A stretch of DNA of 45,904 bases from Myxococcales bacterium (GTDB taxonomy: Bacteria; Myxococcota; UBA727; VGSZ01). The notes under the pieces were generated by a model. It worked only from the letters and a program-made list of their open reading frames with translations. It made no database searches and was not told the DNA's origin. The DNA is taken from positions 1 to 45,904 of the forward strand of contig JAHFED010000050.1 of NCBI GenBank assembly GCA_023248635.1, in the 5' to 3' direction. This document shows positions 17,454 to 28,960 of the stretch, piece after piece. The position numbers and the translations under genes are program-made. Numbering within the stretch: the first letter of the stretch is position 1; each line of letters opens with the position of its first letter.

Positions 17454-17882
17454 ATGACCGACGCTCCTGCTGCTCCCCCGCCGACGAAGTCCAACCCTGT
17501 CGTGCGCACCGCCGTGTTCGTCGTCGTCGTCGGCCTGGTGCTGGGGACCTTCGTCGTGCTCGGGAAGCAGGACAAGCCACCCCTGATGCCAGCGACTGCG
17601 CCGCACAAGCTTCGTTTCAACCTCGCCGGCGACCTCATCGGCGTCATGGGTGAGCCCGGGCTGGGCGACGGGATGGAGGGCGTTGTCGTCGAGAAAAAGG
17701 CGGTCGAGCGCCGTGTGAACACCACCTGTCAGGCTTGTCACGGCGCCCCGGCGATGGATCTGACCGGCCACGCCTGCGCCACCGTCGGAAAGTGCATCCC
17801 CGAGCAGCATCCCCCCAAGATGGAATGCATCAAGTGCCACCGCATGCCGAGCACGCTGCCGACGTCGACGTCGACGCCCTGA
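17454..17882 (+). CDS. membrane-anchored c-type cytochrome with two CxxCH haem sites
   Basis: The 142-residue product starts at ATG 17454. An N-terminal segment (VVRTAVFVVVVGLVLGTFVVLG, about 17-38) anchors it with the C terminus outside the cytoplasm. Two covalent haem-binding motifs are present: C92-QAC-H96 and C125-IKC-H129, plus His and Cys residues between them. This would be a small electron carrier. No oxidoreductase partner is adjacent; upstream genes encode surface proteins. Its TGA at 17880-17882 directly abuts the metG stop on the opposite strand, so there is no intergenic space. Confidence 0.88.
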   Translation: MTDAPAAPPPTKSNPVVRTAVFVVVVGLVLGTFVVLGKQDKPPLMPATAPHKLRFNLAGDLIGVMGEPGLGDGMEGVVVEKKAVERRVNTTCQACHGAPAMDLTGHACATVGKCIPEQHPPKMECIKCHRMPSTLPTSTSTP

Positions 17883-19934
17883 TCAGCTGACCCGGTCTCC
17901 CGGTCGGGCGCCGTCGACGAAGAGGGGACGCGGGGGTTCACCCACGGCGAGCACCATGCCGTGGCTCGTGCCGAACTTGGCCATCTTGCGCGGGGCCAGG
18001 TTGACTACGACGACGACGCACTTGCCCTGCAGCTGCTCTGGTTGCACGTGGGGTCGCAGCCCCGTGAAGATGTCGCGCACCCCAAGGTCGCCGACGTCGG
18101 CCTTCACCAAGATGAGCTTGTCGCTGCCTTCGACTGCTTTGGCTTCGAGGATGGTGGCCGCGCGCAGATCGACCTTCGCGAAATCGTCAAAAACAATTTC
18201 CGCAGGAGGCGTCGACGACGGCGGCGCCTTCTTGTCCTTTTTCTCGGGCTTTTTCTCTGGTGTGGGGGTGGCTTCGGTGGGCTTCACCAAGGTCGCCACC
18301 ACCTTGAGATCGAGGCGCGCGAAGAGGTGCTCGTAGGTGGCCAGCGTCGTGTTGGGCTTGAGGGGATCGGTGGCGTTTTCGAAGGTGAAGGGTCGGACCT
18401 TGAGCAGCGCTTCGAGCTTCTCGACCACGCCGGGGAGGACGGGCTTGAGCAGGGCCAAGCAGCTCTTGCCGACGAACAACGCCGTCGTCAGCGTTTCGTG
18501 GGCTGCTTGGGGATTGGTCTTCACCAGCTCCCAGGGGGCGGTGTCTTGCAGCAGCTTGTTGGCCTTGCTGCCGAGCTCGGTGCAGGTGCGCACGGCGGCG
18601 GCGAAGTCCAAGCTGCGGTAGAGGCCCTCGACGCGGTGCGCGGCCTCCTGCATCTCGGTGACGAGGTGGGTGTGGTCGTCGGGCAGCGTCGTCGGCTTGC
18701 CGTGAAAGAGGCGGTGCAGCAGGGGCACCGTGCGCGACACCAAGTTCACGAGGTTGTTGACGAGGTCGGCGTTCACACGGTTGCAGAAGTCCTCGAGGCT
18801 GAGATCGATGTCTTGCGGCTCGGGGCCGAGCTTGGCGGCGTAGTAGTAGCGCAGCGCCTGGGGCTCGACGACGGCGGCGAAGTCGTCGGCGTTGATGAAG
18901 GTGCCGCGGGACTTCGACATCTTGACGCCGTCGATGGTGAGCATGCCGTGCGCGTGGATGGCGCGCGGCAGGTTGTCGCCCGTCGCCATCAACATCGCCG
19001 GCCAAAAGAGGGTGTGGAAGTAGAGGATGTCCTTGCCGATGAAGTGTTCGACGTCGACGGCTGCATCTCGCCACCAGTCTTGCCACTTGCCTTGGGTGCC
19101 CAGAGCGCGCTCGGTCAAAGAGATGTAGCCGACGGGGGCGTCGAGCCAGACATAGAAATACTTGTTGTCTTCGCCAGGAATTCTAAATCCGAAATAGGGC
19201 CCGTCGCGCGAGATGTCCCAGTCCTTGAGGCCGTCGTTGAACCAGGTGTCGAGGAAGTTCCGCAGACTCTCGTGCAACACGCCGGCGGCAGAGAGATACT
19301 CTTTCAGGCGATCGGCGTAGGCACCCAGTGTCACCATATAGTGCGAGCTTTTGCCCAGCACCGGCCTGGCGCCGCTCACCACAGACACTGGATCGATGAG
19401 CTCGGTGGGCCGATAGGTCGAATTGCAGTTCTCGCAGGCGTCGCCGTACTGGTCTTTGGCGCCGCATTTTGGGCAGGTGCCTTTGACGAAACGGTCGGCG
19501 AGGAAGCGTCCGTCGGTGGGGTCCTGCAGCTGCTCAACTTCTTTGGTGGTGATGTGGCCCGCTGCCTTGAGGGCCTCGAAGAAGCGGATGGCATGCTGGT
19601 GGTTCTCTGGCGTGTGCGTGCTGCCGTAGTGCTCGTGGTCGGGGCCGTCGAAGCGCACCGAAAAACGTTCGAAGCTGGTCTGCTGCGCGAGGCGCACTTC
19701 TTCGACGTAGGCCTCGGGGGCCTTGCCTTGTTTCTTGGCAGCGATCTCGACGGCGGCACCGTGGCTGTCGACGCCGCAGACGTAGACGACGTCGTCGCCG
19801 GCCATGCGCCGGGCCCGCACGTAGGTGTTCACCTGGATGTGCTCGAGCAGGTGCCCGAGGTGGATGTTGCCGTTGGCGTAGGGCAGCGCAGGCGTGATCA
19901 GGGCGCGGCGGCGTGGTTGGTTCGGTGCAGACAT
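17883..19934 (-). CDS. metG: methionyl-tRNA synthetase with C-terminal tRNA-binding domain
   Basis: This enzyme charges tRNA-Met and initiator tRNA. The 683-residue protein has the class I signature H25-LGH, a zinc-knuckle insertion with Cys154, Cys157, Cys167 and Cys170, and KMSKS at 338-342. An anticodon-binding helical domain follows. A Lys/Pro-rich linker leads to a C-terminal Trbp111-like OB fold (DFAKVDLRAATILEAKAVEGSDKLI...) that aids tRNA binding and dimerisation. Length fits the full-length bacterial type with the C-terminal extension. A GGGGG lies just upstream of the ATG. The gene ends base-to-base against the cytochrome gene. Confidence 0.97.
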   Translation of the reverse strand: MSAPNQPRRRALITPALPYANGNIHLGHLLEHIQVNTYVRARRMAGDDVVYVCGVDSHGAAVEIAAKKQGKAPEAYVEEVRLAQQTSFERFSVRFDGPDHEHYGSTHTPENHQHAIRFFEALKAAGHITTKEVEQLQDPTDGRFLADRFVKGTCPKCGAKDQYGDACENCNSTYRPTELIDPVSVVSGARPVLGKSSHYMVTLGAYADRLKEYLSAAGVLHESLRNFLDTWFNDGLKDWDISRDGPYFGFRIPGEDNKYFYVWLDAPVGYISLTERALGTQGKWQDWWRDAAVDVEHFIGKDILYFHTLFWPAMLMATGDNLPRAIHAHGMLTIDGVKMSKSRGTFINADDFAAVVEPQALRYYYAAKLGPEPQDIDLSLEDFCNRVNADLVNNLVNLVSRTVPLLHRLFHGKPTTLPDDHTHLVTEMQEAAHRVEGLYRSLDFAAAVRTCTELGSKANKLLQDTAPWELVKTNPQAAHETLTTALFVGKSCLALLKPVLPGVVEKLEALLKVRPFTFENATDPLKPNTTLATYEHLFARLDLKVVATLVKPTEATPTPEKKPEKKDKKAPPSSTPPAEIVFDDFAKVDLRAATILEAKAVEGSDKLILVKADVGDLGVRDIFTGLRPHVQPEQLQGKCVVVVVNLAPRKMAKFGTSHGMVLAVGEPPRPLFVDGARPGDRVS

Positions 19935-20004
19935 GCGGCCCCCTTAGCAGGCTCGGCACATTTTTTCGGGGGCGCTCGGCCCCCGGGGCTCGCTGCCATC
20001 CTCG

Positions 20005-22965
<2,961 letters not shown>

Positions 22966-23003
22966 GTGCGGACGCTAACGCGGGTGCGGCGTCGAAGATC
23001 TAC

Positions 23004-23840
23004 TCAGCGTTTCGTGAATGCGGCCGTCTGCTTCTTCAAGAAGGCGTCGACGCCGATGGCCCGATCTTCGGTCGCAAAGATGAGGCCGAAGGACGTTTGC
23101 TCGAGGCTGTTGGCCACGCGCAGGTCGGCGCCTTCGCCTTCGCGCAAGAGCCGCTTGACGGCGGCGACGGCGAGGGGTCCCTTCTTCGCGATGGTCTCGG
23201 CGACGGCGTGGGCAGCAGCCATCAGCTCGGCTTGGGGCACCACTTTGTTCACCAGGCCGATGCGCAGGGCTTCGTCGGCTTTCACCTGGCCCGCCGAAAA
23301 CAAGAGCTCTGAAGCCATGGCCTTGCCCAGGCGGCGGGACAAGCGCGCGACGCCGCCGAAGCCAGGGATGATGCCGAGGTTGACCTCGACGAGGCCCAAG
23401 CGGGCGTTGTCGGAGGCGTAGATGAAGTCGCAGGCCAGAGCGAGCTCGAGGCCGCCCCCCAAAGCAAAGCCGTTGACGGCGGCGATGACGGGAATGTCGA
23501 GGGAGCCCAAGCGATCGAAGACCGCGTGGCCCTCTTCGGAATAGGAGCGCGCCTTTTCCGCCGACAGAGCATTGAACTCGCTGACGTCGGCGCCGGCGAC
23601 GAAGGCCTTCTCTCCCGATCCGGTCAAGATCAGCGCGCGCAGCTCGGGGTGGCCAGCGACGTCAGCGACGGCTTGGCCCAGCTCGACGAGGGTCTGGTGG
23701 TTGAGCGCGTTCAGCACCGTCGGTCGGTTGATTGTGATGGTGCGGATCAGCCCTTTGTCGTCGACGAGGAGGTTCTTCAGTGCTGATGTTCCAGCCGCTG
23801 GCGCGTCTTGAAGGGTCATGGCGACGTCGTTAGCAGACAT
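23004..23840 (-). CDS. enoyl-CoA hydratase / crotonase-family protein
   Basis: This enzyme hydrates 2-enoyl-CoA or catalyses a related crotonase reaction. I start it at ATG 23840, with GAGG six to seven bases upstream, giving 278 residues; a second ATG at 23819 is possible. The crotonase core is clear: oxyanion-hole segments KAFVAGADVSEF and GFALGGGLELALACDF, then VEVNLGIIPGFGG, the site of the usual catalytic Glu, and the C-terminal helical region. Only 25 bases separate it from the divergent plus-strand gene. An acyl-CoA dehydrogenase lies 3 kb away, consistent with fatty-acid or amino-acid catabolism. Confidence 0.93.
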   Translation of the reverse strand: MSANDVAMTLQDAPAAGTSALKNLLVDDKGLIRTITINRPTVLNALNHQTLVELGQAVADVAGHPELRALILTGSGEKAFVAGADVSEFNALSAEKARSYSEEGHAVFDRLGSLDIPVIAAVNGFALGGGLELALACDFIYASDNARLGLVEVNLGIIPGFGGVARLSRRLGKAMASELLFSAGQVKADEALRIGLVNKVVPQAELMAAAHAVAETIAKKGPLAVAAVKRLLREGEGADLRVANSLEQTSFGLIFATEDRAIGVDAFLKKQTAAFTKR

Positions 23841-23865
23841 CCCAATCCTCGCGTAGAAGGAAGGC

Positions 23866-24450
23866 ATGCAACGACGCACGCTCTTGAAGGTGGGGCTCCT
23901 GGGTTCAGCGGTGCTCGCGCTGGCCGGGGGTGGGCTCGCGCTCTGGCCCGGCGATGCGTCGGTTCGCCCAGTGCGCCCGCTGCTGTCGATCTCCGCGGGG
24001 CACTTTCCCGTGCTGGTCGCGGTCGCCGCTCGGGTCTGTCGGGGCACCAGCGCTCAGCCCGTGCAAGTGGCCCACGCCGTCGACACCGCCTTGACCTTCA
24101 CTTTTCCCGAGGCCAGGCGCGACATGGATCGGGTCTTGGGCCTGCTCGAAAACGCGCTGCCCGGACTGCTGTTGCGGGGGAGCCCTCGACCCTTCACCCT
24201 CCTCGACGAAGACGCCCAAGACCGGGCCCTGCATGCTTGGCGCGACAGCAGCGTTCCCCTCTTGCGCGGCGCCTATCACGCGCTGCGCAAGCTCTGCCTC
24301 GCCGCCCACTACGCAACGCCCGCATCGTGGGCCGAGGTGGACTACGGCGGCCCCCTCATTCCCAAACCCGACCCGCCCCCCATCACTGCCACCGGTTCTC
24401 TTCTCGTCGTCGTCGACGCCACCGCCAATGCCGAGGGGATGCCCCAATGA
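23866..24450 (+). CDS. twin-arginine small subunit of a GMC-type dehydrogenase
   Basis: The 194-residue protein starts at ATG 23866 with AAGGA just upstream. The N terminus MQRRTLLKVGLLGSAVLALAG carries a twin-arginine motif, suggesting folded export. The rest is helical and Ala/Leu-rich (ARVCRGTSAQPVQVAHAVDTAL...FRxLRKLCLAAHY-like end), resembling gluconate 2-dehydrogenase subunit 3-type proteins that chaperone or partner flavin dehydrogenases. It overlaps the GMC oxidoreductase gene by four bases (ATGA), the usual arrangement for such pairs. Family assignment is by context and general appearance. Confidence 0.75.
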   Translation: MQRRTLLKVGLLGSAVLALAGGGLALWPGDASVRPVRPLLSISAGHFPVLVAVAARVCRGTSAQPVQVAHAVDTALTFTFPEARRDMDRVLGLLENALPGLLLRGSPRPFTLLDEDAQDRALHAWRDSSVPLLRGAYHALRKLCLAAHYATPASWAEVDYGGPLIPKPDPPPITATGSLLVVVDATANAEGMPQ

Positions 24451-26009
24451 AAGCCCTTCCCGCCGGGGTGACCGAGGCCCAGACCCTGGCCGAAGATCTC
24501 GAAGTCGGCTGCGACGTCGTCGTCGTCGGCTCTGGGCCGGGCGGGGCAGTGACGGCGTGGCGGCTGGCCGAAGCCGGCCTGCAGGTCGTCGTTGTCGAAG
24601 AGGGCGGCTACTTCACCAAAGAGCGCTTCCGCGGTCGCGAAGACGAGGCCTATCCCTTCCTCTACCAAGACGGCGGCCAGCGAACGACCGCCGACCTCGC
24701 CGTCACCATCATGCAGGGCAAGGCCGTCGGCGGCGGCTCCGTCGTCAACTGGACCACTTGCTTTCGCACCCCCGAAGACGTCGTCGACCACTGGCACCAA
24801 AAGCACGAGGTCAAAGGCATCGACAACGCGGCCTTGCGCCCCTCCTTCGAGGCCATGGAGAAGCGCCTCAACGTCGAGAAGGTGCCCCTCGAGCTGGTCA
24901 ACAAGAACAACCGCTCACTCTGGGACGGCTGCGAAAAGCTCGGCATCAAGGCCGACACCATCTCTCGAAACGTGCTGGGGTGCGCGCAGTCGGGACACTG
25001 CGGCCACGGCTGTCCCATCGATGCCAAGCAATCGATGTTGATCACCTGCTTGCCCGACGCGATGAGGGCGGGGGCGGCGGTGCTCTCTCGTGCCCGCGTC
25101 GAACGTCTGGAACTCGAAGGATCCCGCGTCGTGCGGGTCGTCGCCGCGGCCCTCGACGGATTCGGCCTCTCCCCCACCGGCAAAAAGATCACCCTCAAGC
25201 CCCGCTTCGTCGTCGTCAGCGGCGGCGCCATCAATTCGCCCGCCTTGCTGCTGCGCTCGGGTGCACCCGATCCCCACGATCGCCTCGGGCGCCGCACCTT
25301 CTTGCATCCCGTCGTCGCCTCCGTCGCGATGTTCGCCGAGAAGATCGAGGGCTGGCGCGGAGCCCCTCAGTCGGTGGCGAGTCACCAATACGCCCACCGC
25401 GGCGACGAGGTCGGCTACTTCCTTGAGGTGGCGCCGGTGCATCCGATGCTGGGCTCGCTCAGCATGGGCGGCTTTGGGCCCACCCACCGCGACAACATGA
25501 AGCGCATCGCCCACATGGCAGGGCACATCGCGATCTCCATCGACGGCTTCCACGACGACGTCGAAGGGGGCACCGTGTCTGTGCAGTCGGGCTCCGGGGC
25601 TCCTATCGTCGACTACCCCATCGCCGAGCGGCAGTGGCGTGGCTTTCGCGATGGTCAAAAGGTGCTCGCGCAGGTCGGCTTCGCGGCGGGTGCGGTGGAG
25701 GTCATGACGGGGCACGATCCGGCCTTGGTGCTCAAGAGCGTCGACGACGTCGGCAAGATCGACGACATGCCCTGGGCCCCTTGCAAGGTCGCGGTGTTCT
25801 CGGCCCACCAGATGGGGGGCTGCGGCATGAGCGACGACGCCAAAAAGGGCGTGGTCCGCAGCGAAGACCTGCGGCACCACCAAGTCGACAACCTCCACGT
25901 CGTCGACGGCAGCACCTTTCCCACCAGCCTGGGCGTGAATCCACAGATGAGCATCTACGGGTTGAGCCACCTGGTGGCGGGGCGGCTCGCGACGATCATG
26001 AAGTCGTGA
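24447..26009 (+). CDS. GMC-family FAD-dependent oxidoreductase
   Basis: The 520-residue flavoprotein oxidises an alcohol or sugar-like substrate. The dinucleotide-binding motif is G28-SGPGG with VVVVGSGPGGAVTAWRLAEAG. The second GMC signature region is GKAVGGGSVVNWTTCFR, and the C terminus has HQMGGC plus TSLGVNPQMSIYG, supplying the active-site His and Asn. A Cys-rich insertion CAQSGHCGHGCPIDAKQS is typical of subgroup members partnered with a small Tat-exported subunit, here encoded immediately upstream with a four-base overlap. No cytochrome subunit follows. The protein lacks its own signal peptide, so it may be exported as a complex with the small subunit. Confidence 0.92.
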   Translation: MKALPAGVTEAQTLAEDLEVGCDVVVVGSGPGGAVTAWRLAEAGLQVVVVEEGGYFTKERFRGREDEAYPFLYQDGGQRTTADLAVTIMQGKAVGGGSVVNWTTCFRTPEDVVDHWHQKHEVKGIDNAALRPSFEAMEKRLNVEKVPLELVNKNNRSLWDGCEKLGIKADTISRNVLGCAQSGHCGHGCPIDAKQSMLITCLPDAMRAGAAVLSRARVERLELEGSRVVRVVAAALDGFGLSPTGKKITLKPRFVVVSGGAINSPALLLRSGAPDPHDRLGRRTFLHPVVASVAMFAEKIEGWRGAPQSVASHQYAHRGDEVGYFLEVAPVHPMLGSLSMGGFGPTHRDNMKRIAHMAGHIAISIDGFHDDVEGGTVSVQSGSGAPIVDYPIAERQWRGFRDGQKVLAQVGFAAGAVEVMTGHDPALVLKSVDDVGKIDDMPWAPCKVAVFSAHQMGGCGMSDDAKKGVVRSEDLRHHQVDNLHVVDGSTFPTSLGVNPQMSIYGLSHLVAGRLATIMKS

Positions 26010-26017
26010 GCGTTGCG

Positions 26018-26110
26018 TTTGCGCCGTGCCAACGGCGCAAAGCAGGAAGTACTTTGCGCCGTGCCAGCGGCGCAAAGCAGGAAGCCCTTCGCGCCGTGCC
26101 AACGGCTCAA
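26018..26110. repeat. three tandem TGCCAA-loop hairpins, 35-bp period
   Basis: Copies at 26018-26041, 26053-26076 and 26088-26110 start exactly 35 bases apart. The first two have arms TTTGCGCCG and CGGCGCAAA with loops TGCCAA and TGCCAG. The third has TTCGCGCCG and CGGCTCAA. The spacer between copies is GCAGGAAGnnC. They fill the gap between the convergent GMC oxidoreductase and receiver genes and could also act as a bidirectional transcription barrier, though no U-tract follows. Confidence 0.88.
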
Positions 26111-26153
26111 GTGCCTAAAGACGCTCTTGAGATCCGGCGCTTGACCACCCTGC

Positions 26154-26510
26154 TCAGGCAGCAGCAGCGCGGAGGGCGTCGAGCAGCTCGTGGGTGCGGC
26201 CTTTTTGCAGCACGCGCACGGGGCCGAAGGCGCCCTGGCTCAGGCCCGAGGCCGTGAAGACGATGACGGGCACCGTGGCCTGCGACGACGTCTGCAGCCA
26301 ATCCCACACCTGCCAGCCGTTCATGATCGGCATGACGAGATCGAGCACGATGGCCCGTGGGCGGACGCCACCTTGAAGGGCTTGGATGGCCTCGGCGCCG
26401 TTGCGCACAGCGATGACTTCGTAGCCGGCGTGGGTCAGCACGCGCGTGAGCATCACCCGGACCTCGTCATCGTCCTCTGCCACCAAGACCGGGCACCGAT
26501 CTTCCAACAT
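26154..26510 (-). CDS. stand-alone response-regulator receiver domain
   Basis: The 118-residue protein is a single CheY-like domain with no output domain. It has the acidic pocket E12-D13-D14, phosphoacceptor D57 in VLDLVMP, T86 in IVFTAS, and K103. All key residues are present, so phosphorylation is likely. It would act as a diffusible phospho-relay or bind a partner. No histidine kinase is encoded nearby. The ATG at 26510 opens with LEDRCPVLVAEDDDEVR. Confidence 0.92.
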   Translation of the reverse strand: MLEDRCPVLVAEDDDEVRVMLTRVLTHAGYEVIAVRNGAEAIQALQGGVRPRAIVLDLVMPIMNGWQVWDWLQTSSQATVPVIVFTASGLSQGAFGPVRVLQKGRTHELLDALRAAAA

Positions 26511-26642
26511 CGACCCAGGCTAACGGCTCGCTCGGGCGCTTTCCAACTTCGGCGACGGATCGCTCACGGGCCTTTGTCGTCGTCGGGCGCCTTGCCCGCC
26601 AGTCGAAAACCGCAGGACAAGGGGTAGGGCCCCGAGAGCGAC

Positions 26643-27794
26643 TCAGGCCTGCAGGACGTCGCGGGCGATGACGACGCGCTGCACCTCGCTGGTGCCTTCG
26701 TAGATGCGGGTCACGCGCGCGTCGCGGTAGAGGCGCTCGATGGGGTAGTCGTCGACGTAGCCGTTGCCGCCGTGCACCTGCAGCATGCGGTCGGCGACGC
26801 GACAGGCGGCCTCGCTCGCCATCAGCTTGGCCATGGAGCTCTCGCGAGCGGTGCGGGCGCTGCCTGCGTCTTTGGCAGCGGCGGCCCGCAGGGTGAGCAG
26901 CTTGGCCATGTCGACGTCGACGGCGGCGTCGGCGACGGCGAATTGGGTGGCTTGCTGCTCGGCGATGGTCTTGCCGAAGGCCCGGCGCGTGTTTGCGTAT
27001 TTCGCTCCTTCGGCGAGGGCGGCGTCGGCGATGCCACAGGCCTGGGCGGCGATGCCGATGCGTCCGCCGTCGAGCTGGGCCAAGGCGATGGCGTAGCCGC
27101 GGTCGAGCTCGCCGATGAGGTTCTTGGCAGGCACGCGGCAGTCCTCGAAGTGGAGCTGCACGGTGTTGCTGCCTTTGAGTCCCATCTTTTTTTCCTCCTT
27201 GCCGACCACGAGCCCAGGGGTTCCGCGCTCGATGACGAAGCAGGAGATGCCGTGGGACTTCTTCTCCGGCGCCGTCTTGACGAAGACCAAGTGCAAGCCC
27301 GCGTAGCCGCCGTTGGTGATCCACTGCTTGCTACCGTTGAGCACCCAGGTGTCGCTGTCGCGCACCGCTGTCGTCGTCAAGGCTGCTGCGTCCGATCCAG
27401 AGTGGGGCTCCGACAAGCAGAAGGTGCCGGCCCCCAGCTTGCCTTCAAGGTAGGGCCAGAGCAGGCGCTTCTTCTGCTCCTCGTTGCCGTAACGCGAGAG
27501 GATGTCGCCGGCGAGATTGCAGACCGCCATGGTCACGCCCACCGACGCGCAGGCGCGCGAGACCTCGTAGACGGCGAGGGCGTAAGAGACGCAGTCGGCC
27601 CCGGCGCCGCCGTCGTCGACGGGGATCTTGATGCCCATCAGACCGAGCGCTGCCATCTCACCGAGCAGCTGGATGGGAAAGCGGCCTGAATGATCCCGAT
27701 CGGCAGCGCCGGGGGCGACACGGTCCTTGGCGAAGGCCGCCGACGTCTTTTGGATCAGCTGTTGTTCGGGTGTGAAGGGGAGTCCAAAGAGCAT
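26643..27794 (-). CDS. acyl-CoA dehydrogenase
   Basis: This FAD enzyme forms the alpha-beta double bond in acyl-CoA. The 383-residue length fits the short/medium-chain type. Motifs are the FAD/substrate segment FCLSEPHSGSDAAAL, the WITNGG flavin loop, AFGKTIAEQQATQF, and the terminal QVHGGNGYVDDYPIERLYRDARVTRIYEGTSEVQR with the catalytic Glu in YEGTSE. AAGGG sits just upstream of the ATG. It is flanked by the receiver gene and the caspase-like gene on the same strand, without obvious functional linkage; the crotonase at 23004 may share a pathway. Confidence 0.95.
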   Translation of the reverse strand: MLFGLPFTPEQQLIQKTSAAFAKDRVAPGAADRDHSGRFPIQLLGEMAALGLMGIKIPVDDGGAGADCVSYALAVYEVSRACASVGVTMAVCNLAGDILSRYGNEEQKKRLLWPYLEGKLGAGTFCLSEPHSGSDAAALTTTAVRDSDTWVLNGSKQWITNGGYAGLHLVFVKTAPEKKSHGISCFVIERGTPGLVVGKEEKKMGLKGSNTVQLHFEDCRVPAKNLIGELDRGYAIALAQLDGGRIGIAAQACGIADAALAEGAKYANTRRAFGKTIAEQQATQFAVADAAVDVDMAKLLTLRAAAAKDAGSARTARESSMAKLMASEAACRVADRMLQVHGGNGYVDDYPIERLYRDARVTRIYEGTSEVQRVVIARDVLQA

Positions 27795-27832
27795 GGGCCC
27801 TTATCGTCGACGACGAAGCCCTGCTCAAGCGC

Positions 27833-28738
27833 TCAGGGCTTCGTCGCGCCAAAGGCGGAGCTGGTGCGGTTCGCGCCGGAGGCTGTGCCGTCGGCATGCG
27901 CCGTCCCGCTCCAGCTGAAGGTGCCGACGCCGTTGTTCACGGTGTAGGTGTCACCGATGGCGACCGGATCCTTGCCCTTGGCGAAGAGCATGAAGACCCC
28001 CCCACCCGCGACGGTGTCGCGGTTCGTCCCCTCGCCGAGGACCGGCTTCGTCGCTGCGATGACATCCTGGTTCATGGTGTCCGCCAGGTGCTGCGGGTAC
28101 GCGGAGTTGCCCGTGTGGCACGACGACAAATAGATCGCCGCGTTGGGGTTCGCGCCGGCGTCGTCGAGGCGCTTTTTCATCATGCCTACGGGGATGCCGG
28201 CGTAGTTGTCGCCGGTGTGGCTCCCGAGGTTTCCGTTCGCCATGGGCTCGGCCATCATGCCGGCGCCGTCGCCTTTGGCGTAGCCGTGGCCGCCAACGAC
28301 GTTCAGGTTGTTCACTGGCTCGAGCAGGGGCTTGCCGTCGCGAAAGAAGGCGGGGTCGTTGGGCAGGGCGAACATCAACACCGCTCCGGGCTTGTCGCTC
28401 GACGGAGGCGTGTAGCCCTTCGCCATCACCGCGGTGGGGGCGGCGTCGGGCACATACTTGCGCACCACCTTGAGGTCTTTCTCGGCGGGGTCTGCACCGG
28501 CAGGCAGCGGGGGGGCGCCAGCGACGGACTTGGTTCCGATCGCTGCCGCGCGGGCGCGCTCGAGCGACATCGCCGCGCCAGGAACCATCTGATCCCCGAT
28601 GGCAGGCGCGGTGACGGCGGCGATCTTGGCGGGGTTGTTGGTGTTGTTGGTGAAGTTGGTGTTGCTGCGGTTTTGGTTCTGGCGCACATCGAAGGAGGGC
28701 GTGGTGCGAGGGGCGAAGTTGGACGAGATGGAGGACAT
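27833..28738 (-). CDS. caspase/CHAT-like putative cysteine peptidase
   Basis: I start at ATG 28738, with AGGAG about eight bases upstream, giving 301 residues. The N-terminal ~55 residues are Asn/Thr/Ser-rich and disordered-looking (NQNRSNTNFTNNTNN), with no signal peptide. The C-terminal half has the two landmarks of clan CD peptidases in the right order: a beta strand ending in His-Gly (NLNVVGGH151-GYA) and another ending in Cys (AAIYLSSC207-HTGNSAYPQ), 56 residues apart. SSCHTG resembles the CHAT and C80-type active-site motif. The neighbours give no clear partner. It could be an effector or self-processing protein; the fold assignment is an inference from motifs. Confidence 0.7.
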   Translation of the reverse strand: MSSISSNFAPRTTPSFDVRQNQNRSNTNFTNNTNNPAKIAAVTAPAIGDQMVPGAAMSLERARAAAIGTKSVAGAPPLPAGADPAEKDLKVVRKYVPDAAPTAVMAKGYTPPSSDKPGAVLMFALPNDPAFFRDGKPLLEPVNNLNVVGGHGYAKGDGAGMMAEPMANGNLGSHTGDNYAGIPVGMMKKRLDDAGANPNAAIYLSSCHTGNSAYPQHLADTMNQDVIAATKPVLGEGTNRDTVAGGGVFMLFAKGKDPVAIGDTYTVNNGVGTFSWSGTAHADGTASGANRTSSAFGATKP

Positions 28739-28798
28739 TGGGCGGCTCCTGGTTGGGATGTGGCTGAGTGAATCCAAGAGCAGTGCCAGCCGTGTCAG

Positions 28799-28857
28799 CG
28801 CATCCGGATGCGTCTTTTTCGTTGCGCAAGCGCTGCGCAGGTCGTGTTGCGCAAGCG
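28799..28857. promoter_or_regulatory. palindromes and 12-base direct repeats upstream of the caspase-like gene
   Basis: CGCATCCGGATGCG (28799-28812) is a perfect 14-base palindrome followed on the plus strand by TCTTTTTC. GTTGCGCAAGCG occurs twice, at 28821-28832 and 28846-28857, 25 bases apart. The block lies in the 222-base gap upstream of the caspase-like start, so operator sites are possible. Nothing else recognisable is in this gap. Confidence 0.35.
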
Positions 28858-28960
28858 GCGGCCAGGGAGCGCAACTGGCGGATGCGCTCGGCGAATGTGG
28901 TTGGGTTGGGCTGGGGCCGGGATGCTCGGTCTCATCGAGAGGAGCACCCGATCGCTGAAT

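Noticed and set aside
19955-19990. GC-rich hairpin with a run of six T near metG start
   Set aside because: The T run precedes the stem on the plus strand, and on the minus strand the stem is followed by A, so it does not fit an intrinsic terminator in either direction.
28799-28820. Plus-strand intrinsic terminator (palindrome followed by TCTTTTTC)
   Set aside because: No plus-strand gene lies upstream, and the stem is only five pairs once a loop is allowed; kept only as a possible operator.
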